The notes under the pieces were generated by a model. The model worked only from the letters and a program-made list of their open reading frames with translations. It had not been told where the DNA came from and ran no database searches. From positions 1-5,400 of the forward strand of contig DQCH01000071.1 of NCBI GenBank assembly GCA_003545155.1: 5,400 nucleotides of DNA, given 5' to 3'. Positions within the stretch are counted from its first letter, which is position 1. Each line of letters opens with the position of its first letter. This DNA comes from Candidatus Acetothermia bacterium. GTDB lineage: Bacteria; Bipolaricaulota; Bipolaricaulia; UBA7950; UBA9294. The position numbers were made by a program, and so were the translations under genes. Positions 1 through 5,291 of this stretch are shown piece by piece.

Positions 1-164
1 CGATACAGGAGCGAAAAAGAGAGCGGATTGAGCGACGGAAACAGGTGTCGCTTGACCACGGTAACTCCTCCCGCGGCCACAACGCCGATAAGAAGAACAT
101 AAGGATCGGTGCTTCGAGTAAAAACAATCCACAGTAGCACCAGCACTAGAAAGCTAAGGACCAT
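1..164 (-). CDS. Probable MnhE/MrpE-like cation:proton antiporter subunit E, N-terminal part (cut by window edge)
   Basis: Reading the minus strand from ATG at 164-162 gives 54 residues before the left edge. The protein starts MVLSFLVLVLLWIVFTRS, continues with a second hydrophobic stretch at residues 22-37 (YVLLIGVVAAGGVTVV), and then turns basic (VKRH). A short first helix ending in LLWIxxT, a short polar loop and a second helix with a central Gly are the N-terminal layout of MnhE/MrpE, a subunit of about 160 residues in multisubunit Na+(K+)/H+ antiporters of the inner membrane. The start is supported by a strong Shine-Dalgarno run (AGGGAGGGG, 167-175) just upstream. The call rests on overall pattern only, because no catalytic residue is involved and two thirds of the protein lies outside. 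Another small two-helix membrane protein is possible. If correct, the remaining mnh/mrp subunits should follow to the left. Confidence 0.55.
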   Translation of the reverse strand, partial: MVLSFLVLVLLWIVFTRSTDPYVLLIGVVAAGGVTVVKRHLFPSLNPLSFSLLY

Positions 165-258
165 TTCCCCTCCCTCTGCATGATGTCAAGAAATGGTGTT
201 TTGGACAAGCTGTGAAGAGCTAGTAACGGATAAACAAGATAAGAGCTTACTTCTGATC

Positions 259-288
259 ATGATTAGCTAATCAGAGAGGAAGCGTCAA
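259..288 (-). promoter_or_regulatory. Candidate promoter for the antiporter-subunit gene
   Basis: On the minus strand TTGACG (288-283) is followed after 18 nt by AATCAT (264-259). These match the -35 and -10 consensus at 5/6 and 4/6 positions. Transcription from here would give a leader of roughly 85-90 nt ending in the AGGGAGGGG ribosome site. A weaker alternative, TTGTCC (208-203), 17 nt, CATCAT (185-180), lies closer to the start codon. Neither is decisive. A promoter is expected here because the upstream gene is a lipoprotein 195 bp away. Confidence 0.25.
260..273. repeat. 14-bp perfect palindrome, possible operator
   Basis: TGATTAGCTAATCA is identical on both strands. It sits in the spacer between the lipoprotein stop and the antiporter-subunit start and overlaps the candidate -10 at 264-259. 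A symmetric AT-rich site of this length over a promoter is the usual shape of a dimeric repressor operator. A flanking pair TCTGAT (252-257) and ATCAGA (270-275) could alternatively form a short hairpin around it. No regulator gene is visible in the window. Confidence 0.35.
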
Positions 289-329
289 CCCGTAGAAGGA
301 TAGGTCAGAGCTAAATCGTTCGTAAAGGT

Positions 330-352
330 TTGCCGCGCACTGTATGCAGCAA
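330..352 (-). terminator. Weak hairpin just after the lipoprotein gene
   Basis: On the minus strand TTGCTGC (352-346) can pair with GCGGCAA (336-330) across a 9-nt loop, seven pairs with one G-U. It starts 7 nt after the TAA of the lipoprotein gene. No run of T follows, so it is at best a poor intrinsic terminator or an mRNA 3'-end stabiliser. Confidence 0.2.
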
Positions 353-359
353 GTCCCTC

Positions 360-1310
360 TTATTCCTCAATCCACATCCTAATGTTATCAAAGTAAGCAT
401 TGCACGCCTCAGCGTGGCTTTCGTCACCCAAGAGGATCAACCAATCACTTGAATCCGTGAACGATTCAAAGATCGCTCCCGAAGCGTAGCACACATCGTT
501 TACATAGAAGCGATACCCCTCACTGGAGAAGACAAACTTGTAGGTGTACCACAGATAGACTCCCGGCTTGAACGAGAGGGGATGACCAACATCCCCTCCA
601 TACTTATCCGGCTCCCGGAGGTACGCCCCTTCGCCTGCGCTGGTGTAGACAAAATAAGGCAAGGAGCCTGCGAGCGAGTCAAGCGACTTGCGACCGGGGA
701 AGATAAAAAAGGTGTGGGCATCCTGAGTGTGGCTTGTCATCACCTGGCAGGAGATGACAAGCATCTGGCCAAAGCGTAGTGGAGGAACTTTGACCGCAGT
801 GGTACGACGATGCCAGCGGTCCATCCCGCTATCGATGTGAAGGACGAACCCGTGCACACCTGAGAGGTTCTCGATCTTGCCTTCCGTAGTGCTCGCCCAT
901 GCTGGGTCGAGTTTCCAATCTGCAAGCGCCTGGGTTCCGCTTGAAAAATCCTCAAAGAAGATCTCGCTACCACTTCGCAGGTAGACAAGGATCTCATCGC
1001 TCACCCACGCGTTTCGTCCGCCGGCATCCTTCACATGCAGGGTCACCAGATAGCGCCCTGGCTCAGTGTAAATGTGGCTTACTTTTAGACCGGAAGCAAC
1101 CTCCCCATCTTCAAACTCCCAGGTGTAAGAGACTATCGACTGCCCACTGTAAGAGGACGAAGCGTCAAACGTCACCGTCTCCCTGGCGTAGACGACTACG
1201 GGCGCCACCTCAAAGCGCGCCACCGGAGAGGGGTTAAGTAGGGCGCACCCGCAAAGAAGGATAGCCAACCCCAGTAGCAAGCCGAGCGCCAATTCGCTTC
1301 GCATTCTCAT
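360..1310 (-). CDS. PKD-domain lipoprotein with a beta-rich C-terminal domain
   Basis: From ATG 1310 the protein has 316 residues. Residues 1-22 are a lipoprotein signal peptide: Arg-rich start (MRMRSE), hydrophobic core, and lipobox LCGC ending at Cys22, the predicted lipidated residue. Residues about 31-112 form one PKD domain, with the WEFEDG version (64-69) of the usual WDFGDG turn and the YxVTLxVxDxxG strand near its end. Residues about 115-316 are rich in aromatic beta strands, beginning FFEDFSSG and ending AYFDNIRMW, a pattern common in concanavalin-like jelly rolls of secreted or surface proteins. I infer a cell-surface binding role, perhaps to glycan or polymer, but no catalytic residues are evident. 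A TTG at 1322 would add four residues and overlap the peptidase stop. ATG 1310 is preferred because it lies 4 nt after that TGA. The Shine-Dalgarno site is weak (GAGG, 1326-1323), so translational coupling with the upstream peptidase is likely. Confidence 0.8.
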   Translation of the reverse strand: MRMRSELALGLLLGLAILLCGCALLNPSPVARFEVAPVVVYARETVTFDASSSYSGQSIVSYTWEFEDGEVASGLKVSHIYTEPGRYLVTLHVKDAGGRNAWVSDEILVYLRSGSEIFFEDFSSGTQALADWKLDPAWASTTEGKIENLSGVHGFVLHIDSGMDRWHRRTTAVKVPPLRFGQMLVISCQVMTSHTQDAHTFFIFPGRKSLDSLAGSLPYFVYTSAGEGAYLREPDKYGGDVGHPLSFKPGVYLWYTYKFVFSSEGYRFYVNDVCYASGAIFESFTDSSDWLILLGDESHAEACNAYFDNIRMWIEE

Positions 1311-1314
1311 CGCT

Positions 1315-2394
1315 TCAGCCAACCTCGATCAGGCGATTTTTTGGCAAGCTTGTCAAGACTTCGCTGCCGTTCTTTGTAACTACCAGCAAATCCTCTATTC
1401 TCACCCCACCAAACCCGGGAAGATAGACCCCCGGCTCGACCGTGACGGTCATTCCAGGTTGCAGAGTATCTTTGCTTAAGGGGGAAAGACGCGGCCCCTC
1501 GTGCACCTCCAGGCCGACCCCGTGACCGAGGCCGTGGCCGAAGTGCTCCTTGTGTCCCGCTTGGGCGATCACGTCTCTGGCGATGGTGTCGACCGCTACT
1601 CCGCTTGCCCCAGCTCTAATTGCCTTTATACCAGCTTGATTTGCGCGCAGGACAAGCTCGTAGATCTCCCGCGCTTGTGGCAACACTTCTTTCACCGCGA
1701 AGACGCGCGTCATGTCAGAGCAGTAGCCATCAAGCTGCGCACCAATGTCAAACAAGAGAAGGTCTCCCTTTTTGATTCTCCGAGTCCCAGGACGGTAATG
1801 TGGTAGGGCGCTGTTCTCCCCGGCAGCGACGATCAGGTCGAAGGCGACCTTCTCCGCTCCATTCTTCCGCATGATGACCTCCAGCCGCAAGGCAAGCTCT
1901 CGCTCGCTTATCCCGATCTTGATCTCACCTAAAAGCGAGATGAGCGATGCCTCGGTGAGCCGGGTCGCCTCCCTAATCCGTGCAATCTCCTCAGGATCCT
2001 TCAGCCTTCGCAAAGCCATCACCGGGTCCTCAAAAGCGATAATCTCCCCACCGAACAACTCACGCAGCTTCTCTACTACGTAGTAGGTCATTCTCTTGGA
2101 GGAAACTGCAACCCGTTTGAGCTTCCTCGCCTTGAGCATGGTCGTGACTTCCTTAAGGTAGTCCCCTTTTATCTCTTCGACTGGAAGCCCGGGAACCTCA
2201 CGGCTGGCCTGCTCAGTGTAGCGAGAGTCGGTCATAAGGGACGCTTCCTTCGCCGACAAGAGGAGCGCCCCCTCGCCGGTAAATCCGGTAAGGTAGAACA
2301 TGCTCACGCTGTCTGAGCCCTCTAGGTTGAAAATGAGGAACGCATCGGCCTTAAGATCGGTGAGCAACGCGGTACGACGTTTTTCGTAGTTCAA
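1315..2394 (-). CDS. Xaa-Pro peptidase, M24B family (aminopeptidase P / prolidase type)
   Basis: The product is 359 residues from the TTG at 2394, the normal length of short bacterial Xaa-Pro peptidases (annotated as pepQ, papA or YqhT-like). Residues about 1-125 are the N-terminal creatinase-like domain (FYLTGFTGEGALLL, then TDSRYTEQA), and the rest is the pita-bread catalytic domain. All five dinuclear metal ligands are present: Asp216 in DIGAQLDGY, Asp227 in CSDMTR, His291 in HGLGHGVG, Glu320 in TVEPGVY and Glu334 in VRIED. The accessory histidines are His199 (PHYRPG) and His298 (EVHEGP). It should cleave the bond before proline in peptides in the cytoplasm, with Mn or Co. Whether it prefers dipeptides or longer peptides cannot be told. 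The reading frame stays open upstream to another TTG at 2442, but AGGAGG just before 2394 and the family-like N-terminus NYEKRRxALL fix the start. It is first in a probable two-gene transcript with the PKD lipoprotein. Confidence 0.93.
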   Translation of the reverse strand: MNYEKRRTALLTDLKADAFLIFNLEGSDSVSMFYLTGFTGEGALLLSAKEASLMTDSRYTEQASREVPGLPVEEIKGDYLKEVTTMLKARKLKRVAVSSKRMTYYVVEKLRELFGGEIIAFEDPVMALRRLKDPEEIARIREATRLTEASLISLLGEIKIGISERELALRLEVIMRKNGAEKVAFDLIVAAGENSALPHYRPGTRRIKKGDLLLFDIGAQLDGYCSDMTRVFAVKEVLPQAREIYELVLRANQAGIKAIRAGASGVAVDTIARDVIAQAGHKEHFGHGLGHGVGLEVHEGPRLSPLSKDTLQPGMTVTVEPGVYLPGFGGVRIEDLLVVTKNGSEVLTSLPKNRLIEVG

Positions 2395-2398
2395 CCTT

Positions 2399-2404
2399 CC
2401 TCCT
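2399..2404 (-). promoter_or_regulatory. Shine-Dalgarno site deciding the TTG start of the peptidase gene
   Basis: AGGAGG on the minus strand (2404-2399) lies 4 nt before TTG 2394. It is the strongest ribosome site in the window apart from that of the antiporter subunit, which has the same short spacing. It argues against the in-frame TTG at 2442, which has no such site. Confidence 0.8.
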
Positions 2405-2440
2405 TTTCCTGTACAAGACCGCTGAAAGACTCGAATTTCC

Positions 2441-2480
2441 AATCACTCAATCATTCAATCGCTAAATCACTCAATTACTA
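2441..2480. repeat. Five tandem copies of a degenerate 8-bp unit in the peptidase leader
   Basis: On the plus strand the block reads AATCACTC, AATCATTC, AATCGCTA, AATCACTC, AATTACTA, with no gaps. Copies 1 and 4 are identical and the others differ from them at two or three positions. On the minus strand the unit is GAGTGATT. The array begins where the peptidase transcript is predicted to start (about 2478) and ends about 37 nt before its ribosome site, so it would be transcribed as an unstructured AU-rich leader. An 8-bp period does not match the DNA helical turn, so a simple array of same-face protein sites is unlikely. Slippage-generated repeat is the simplest explanation. Confidence 0.8.
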
Positions 2481-2484
2481 CGGA

Positions 2485-2514
2485 AGGATACACGCTGCAG
2501 AATAGCCTTGTCAA
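2485..2514 (-). promoter_or_regulatory. Promoter of the peptidase-lipoprotein transcript
   Basis: On the minus strand a perfect -35 TTGACA (2514-2509) is followed after 18 nt by TATCCT (2490-2485), a 4/6 match to the -10 box. The start of transcription would be near 2478, giving a leader of about 85 nt before TTG 2394. The -35 shares its base pairs with the -35 of the divergent pheS promoter. Confidence 0.6.
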
Positions 2515-2536
2515 TAGCGGATAGGGTCGCTATAAT
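2508..2536 (+). promoter_or_regulatory. pheS promoter, near consensus and placed for a leaderless mRNA
   Basis: TTGTCA (2508-2513) and TATAAT (2531-2536) are separated by exactly 17 nt, matching the housekeeping sigma consensus at 5/6 and 6/6. Only nine bases (CTTGTTTCT) separate the -10 from the pheS ATG at 2546, so transcription should start within about three bases of the start codon. There is no Shine-Dalgarno site in the interval. This leaves no room for a T-box or an attenuator leader, so control would have to act on transcription initiation. Confidence 0.8.
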
Positions 2537-2545
2537 CTTGTTTCT

Positions 2546-3553
2546 ATGGCTCAATTGGACGATTTACGTAAGCAGATAAGCCTCGTGGAGAGCGACCTTG
2601 ATGAGCGGCTCTTAGGCCTCACCGATCAACAGACACTAGAGACGTTCCGGATCGAATTCCTTGGCCGCAAAGGACGTATTGCGCGGTTGTTCAAGGTCCT
2701 CGGAGAGCTTGACGCTGATGCGCGGGCTGAAGCGGGAAGACTCCTGAACGCTCTTAAGGACCACGCTAACACCGCCTTTGATAAGTGTCGGGACAAGTTT
2801 TTAAACGTGACCGTGGAGGAGAGAATCACCAAAGAAAAGGTCGATCTTACCCTCCCCGGTGTCTACCACTCCCTTGGCCACCTTCATCTTCTCACCCAGG
2901 TACAACAAGAGATCGAGTCGATCTTCCTGCGCATGGGGTTCGATGTCGCCACTGGGCCAGAGATCGAAAGCGAGTACTACAACTTTGAGGCACTTAACAT
3001 TCCCGAAGATCATCCGGCTCGCGAGGAATGGGATTCGTTCTATATCGACGACTCGCATCTGTTGCGCCCCCACATCTCTCCGGTGCAAATCCGGGTGATG
3101 GAACAAACCGATCCTCCGGTGCGGATCATCTGCCCCGGCCGCTGCTACCGCCGCGATACGCAGGATGCCACCCATTCCCCGGTCTTTCACCAGGTTGAAC
3201 TGTTGTGGGTGGAGGAGGGGCTCTCCCTTGCCAACCTGAAGTATGTGATCGAGCTGTTTGTACGCGAGTTCTTCGGCGAGGGGTACGAGATGCGCCTGTC
3301 GGGTGACTTCTTCCCGTTCACCGAGCCCTCGGTGCAGGTACACATGCGCTCCCGTGGATCGTCAGACTGGCTGGAGTTGGGGGGAGCAGGGATGGTCGAC
3401 CCGGCCGTTCTCACGAAAGTGGGGTACGATCCGGAGAAGGTGACCGGGTTCGCATTCGGATTTGGGGTCGAGCGGATGGCGATGCTCCGCTACGGGATCG
3501 ACGACATCCGCACCTTCCTCACGAACGACTTACGGTTTATCGAGCAGTTCTAA
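2546..3553 (+). CDS. pheS: Phenylalanine--tRNA ligase alpha subunit
   Basis: The 335-residue product is a full-length PheS, the catalytic subunit of the cytoplasmic alpha2beta2 enzyme that charges tRNA-Phe with phenylalanine using ATP. Residues about 1-90 are the N-terminal helical arm that contacts tRNA, with the conserved FLGRKG at 38-43. The class II catalytic core follows: motif 1 region at about 109-140, HPAR at 156-159, motif 2 with GRCYRRDTQDATHSPVFHQVE (198-218, centred on DATHSP), and motif 3 with GFGVERMAML (305-314). By comparison with known structures the phenylalanine pocket is formed by Phe256 and Phe258 in FPFTEPS and by Ala303 in GFAFGFG. The C-terminus GIDDIRxFxxNDLRFxxQF is typical. 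An unusual point is RPHIS at 174-178, where many relatives have RT(H/Q)TS. The ATG at 2546 is the only sensible start and appears leaderless. pheT is not downstream, unlike the usual pheST operon. Confidence 0.97.
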   Translation: MAQLDDLRKQISLVESDLDERLLGLTDQQTLETFRIEFLGRKGRIARLFKVLGELDADARAEAGRLLNALKDHANTAFDKCRDKFLNVTVEERITKEKVDLTLPGVYHSLGHLHLLTQVQQEIESIFLRMGFDVATGPEIESEYYNFEALNIPEDHPAREEWDSFYIDDSHLLRPHISPVQIRVMEQTDPPVRIICPGRCYRRDTQDATHSPVFHQVELLWVEEGLSLANLKYVIELFVREFFGEGYEMRLSGDFFPFTEPSVQVHMRSRGSSDWLELGGAGMVDPAVLTKVGYDPEKVTGFAFGFGVERMAMLRYGIDDIRTFLTNDLRFIEQF

Positions 3554-3609
3554 AGAAGCCATCAGCGATCAGCCACAAGCTCAAGATGCCGGAATCGCTC
3601 ATAAAGAGC

Positions 3610-3669
3610 CTCCGCTTTATACCCTAAAGCTTGCTTCTGGGAGGGAAGCGGAGATTCGCCACAGGCGAA
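3610..3669. repeat. Nested inverted repeats downstream of pheS
   Basis: CTCCGCTT (3610-3617) is perfectly complementary to AAGCGGAG (3646-3653). Inside it CCCT (3622-3625) can pair with AGGG (3642-3645). Immediately after, TTCGCC (3655-3660) and GGCGAA (3664-3669) form a six-pair hairpin with a 3-nt loop. An alternative pairing GCTTC (3633-3637) with GAAGC (3645-3649) competes with the first. There is no T-run, so this is not a standard terminator for pheS, though it could protect the mRNA 3' end. Confidence 0.5.
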
Positions 3670-3736
3670 CCTGCTTGTTGTTTGTACGAGCTACATGAAC
3701 TCTGTCAGGGACAAACCTCTCAACTACGATAAAATG

Positions 3737-3793
3737 GATGTAGCGTCGCACCTTGTGTGCGACGTTATCTCTGATGCGACACAGCGCTACATC
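3737..3793. repeat. 57-bp palindromic element with two competing internal stems
   Basis: The outer arms GATGTAGCG (3737-3745) and CGCTACATC (3785-3793) are perfect complements. Within them CGTCGCAC (3744-3751) pairs perfectly with GTGCGACG (3757-3764) over a 5-nt loop, extendable to eleven pairs. A second copy of TGCGAC at 3775-3780 can instead continue the outer stem by pairing TCGCA (3746-3750) with TGCGA (3775-3779), with a 5-nt bulge. The local 11-pair hairpin and the long stem are mutually exclusive because they share 3741-3751. Possible promoter-like boxes CTGTCA (3702-3707) and TACGAT (3725-3730), 17 nt apart, would start transcription at about the first base of the outer arm. A dispersed palindromic repeat is equally likely. 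Confidence 0.55.
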
Positions 3794-3849
3794 AAACTGC
3801 AACATAAGGACCAACTCCGCTTAGACCTTTAGGCTTTTGCCTCTTAATG

Positions 3850-3876
3850 CCCCTTTAGCTTGCTGCGGGGTTATTT
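3850..3876 (+). terminator. Weak hairpin followed by TTATTT
   Basis: CCCC (3850-3853) pairs with GGGG (3867-3870), with an inner AGC (3857-3859) / GCT (3862-3864) pairing over a two-base turn, followed by TTATTT. On the plus strand this could end transcription coming from pheS about 300 bp upstream. The stem has an internal mismatch loop and the T-run is interrupted, so it may simply be a decayed palindromic repeat. Confidence 0.3.
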
Positions 3877-3895
3877 ACTATCGCCTCTTCAGCCT

Positions 3896-3919
3896 GGCAG
3901 GAAAGCCGCACTTCCTGCC
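3896..3919 (-). terminator. Perfect 8-bp hairpin at the 3' end of the DUF6880-like gene
   Basis: GGCAGGAA and TTCCTGCC are perfect inverted copies separated by an 8-nt loop (3904-3911). Read on the minus strand the hairpin begins 4 nt after the TGA of the DUF6880-like gene (3924-3926). No T-run follows on either strand. It is well placed to be a terminator or a 3'-end stabiliser for that gene, but it is not a canonical intrinsic terminator. Confidence 0.4.
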
Positions 3920-3923
3920 CGAA

Positions 3924-5285
3924 TCACATTCCGTACTTCGACCAGAAGCTCCGCTTGCGGCCGTGGACCTCAAGGAGGGCCTCCTTGTACTCCTCGTGGA
4001 AAGGGAGACCGCGCCAGTCATCGATCGAAGGAGAGAGAGCGTCCAGCTTCTTCAGGTAACGGACCCCGTGGTGGTAGTAGCGCGACTGAGCGCGCCCGAG
4101 GATCGATTCGAGCAACGAGCGGTAGACCAGAGTTGCCCCAAGAAAGCGTCCCCCTTCCTCCAGCGCCTTTGCCAGCGGAAGGAGGAACTGATATAGGTTG
4201 CCGTCTAGCTGATCGCGATACCGAAAGAGGTACTCCGAAGCATCATCCAGCCGGCCCATGTCCACCAGAAAGGCTGCATCGTCGTAGGAGAGAGTCGCGC
4301 TTCCCATGATCGGTTCCACCTGCTCCTCGATCACCCGCTCCCGCTCGGATTCTCCCAAAGCCCGCAGGAGCATATCCAGTGTACTGCGGCTACGGCAGTT
4401 ACGGAACATACGCCACGCTGTCTCTGCCATCCTCTCGCGGTCCCCAAGCCGCTCATAGATCGAATAGAGGAGCCGATCCTGCGCATCGGCGCGGAATCGA
4501 TCCGTGGGAGGGATCCGTTCCATCCAGAACAGAGCCATCTCGGGGTCGTCGTTCTCCAGGTACACTTCCGCGATCTCCATACACGCCGGAGAGGAAAGCT
4601 TGGGGTTCGCGGTAAGCTTCGCCTTCTCGAACAGGCCTGGGTCTTCCAACTGGCGGGCGAGGAGCTTCACCCCGATCCACCACTTACCCGCCTCATAGGA
4701 ATCTGGCGGTTCACCCTTTGCCCGCTCCCAGAAGTCATCAACGAGAGCGCGCATCTCCTTCTCTGGCAAGAACTCCGAGACCTTGGCCACAAGCTCCGTC
4801 CTTACCCCGTAGTCGTCATGCTCGTAGAGCCGCAAAAGGAGGTTGCTGACAAAGCTCTTGTCTGCGCACCTTGATGCGTAGGTGACAAACAGCTTTAGTG
4901 CGTCGTAGCGGAAGACGTCGCCGATCAAACCGCTCGAGTCGTCACTCCGCTCGAAGATCGCACTATCACAGGTAAAGAAATCTCTTACAAGCTCCAACCC
5001 GGTCTTTGGGTCATCCATCCCTTCATGCAGGGTAGCGAGGATCAGTTCAAGCTCGCGCGCAAAGTCAGGGGCGGCGCGCCAGTCGATGTACTTCCGCCTC
5101 CTCTTAAGGCCAGCCAACTTGGCCTTGAATCGCTTCTTGGCCTCTTGGGGAGTTAAGAGCAACGCCTCCATGTATTCGGTACCCCCTTCCGTCCGCGAGG
5201 AAACGTAGAGGAGCGCATCCGCCAGACGGGGTGCCTCGAGCCTGATTAGCCTCTCCCGCAGCTCTTTGTTGTCAGTATTATCCAT
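3924..5285 (-). CDS. DUF6880-like helical-repeat protein of unknown function
   Basis: From ATG 5285 the product has 453 residues and is predicted to be almost wholly alpha-helical, soluble and rich in charged residues, without signal peptide or membrane segment. I recognise the pattern of the DUF6880 family. The marks are YIDWRAAPDFARELE near residues 66-78, then a helix ending FERSDDSSGLIGDVF (111-125), then TPR-like helical pairs (for example AEVYLENDDPEMALFWMERI), and the C-terminal tail EEYKEALLEVHGRKRSFW. The family has no established function; members of this type may act as scaffolds, and some occur near SWIM zinc-finger proteins. I infer nothing more. The frame extends upstream to TTG 5381, but that start has no ribosome site and would add residues unlike the family. 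TATAAT six bases before ATG 5285 indicates a leaderless start there. It converges on pheS and appears to be a single-gene unit. Confidence 0.8.
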   Translation of the reverse strand: MDNTDNKELRERLIRLEAPRLADALLYVSSRTEGGTEYMEALLLTPQEAKKRFKAKLAGLKRRRKYIDWRAAPDFARELELILATLHEGMDDPKTGLELVRDFFTCDSAIFERSDDSSGLIGDVFRYDALKLFVTYASRCADKSFVSNLLLRLYEHDDYGVRTELVAKVSEFLPEKEMRALVDDFWERAKGEPPDSYEAGKWWIGVKLLARQLEDPGLFEKAKLTANPKLSSPACMEIAEVYLENDDPEMALFWMERIPPTDRFRADAQDRLLYSIYERLGDRERMAETAWRMFRNCRSRSTLDMLLRALGESERERVIEEQVEPIMGSATLSYDDAAFLVDMGRLDDASEYLFRYRDQLDGNLYQFLLPLAKALEEGGRFLGATLVYRSLLESILGRAQSRYYHHGVRYLKKLDALSPSIDDWRGLPFHEEYKEALLEVHGRKRSFWSKYGM

Positions 5286-5291
5286 GGCGTG

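Larger units (their letters stand above)
3554..3923. other. 370-bp convergent intergenic region rich in inverted repeats, no convincing gene
   Basis: This gap separates the ends of pheS (plus) and the DUF6880-like gene (minus). At least five inverted repeats lie in it (about 3610-3653, 3655-3669, 3737-3793, 3850-3870 and 3896-3919). A diverged direct repeat is also present: CTCCGCTT at 3610 and at 3815, each followed by a similar T/A/C-rich stretch ending in GCTT and TTGC. The octamer AGCTTGCT occurs at 3628 and 3857. One open frame (3695-3832, 45 codons) has no ribosome site and overlaps the long palindrome, so I do not call it a gene. The composition and repeats fit decayed dispersed palindromic elements better than coding DNA. 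Confidence 0.6.

Noticed and set aside
2395..2442. In-frame TTG at 2442 as the start of the peptidase
   Set aside because: It would add 16 residues unlike the family and has no Shine-Dalgarno site, whereas TTG 2394 has AGGAGG 4 nt upstream.
2441..2480. CRISPR-like array
   Set aside because: The repeat unit is 8 bp with no spacers; it is a plain tandem repeat.
2515..2545. T-box or peptide attenuator controlling pheS
   Set aside because: The promoter lies only nine bases before the start codon, so there is no transcribed leader to hold one.
2801..3343. 180-codon minus-strand open frame inside pheS
   Set aside because: It is antisense to the most strongly conserved part of pheS, and its translation is the expected shadow of that sequence.
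3695..3832. 45-codon open frame on the plus strand (MNSVRDKPLNYDKMDV...)
   Set aside because: No ribosome site, no recognisable family, and its middle is the long palindrome at 3737-3793, which explains the sequence better. It could be a fossil of a gene, but nothing supports expression.
3554..3923. tRNA, rRNA or an intact insertion sequence in the convergent gap
   Set aside because: No cloverleaf with a TTCAA-type arm or CCA end, no rRNA signature, and no transposase reading frame could be found.
3837..4309. Plus-strand open frames of 119 and 149 codons over the start of the gap and the DUF6880-like gene
   Set aside because: They lie antisense to a gene with clear family motifs, have low-complexity Arg/Pro-rich or repeat-derived translations, and lack ribosome sites.
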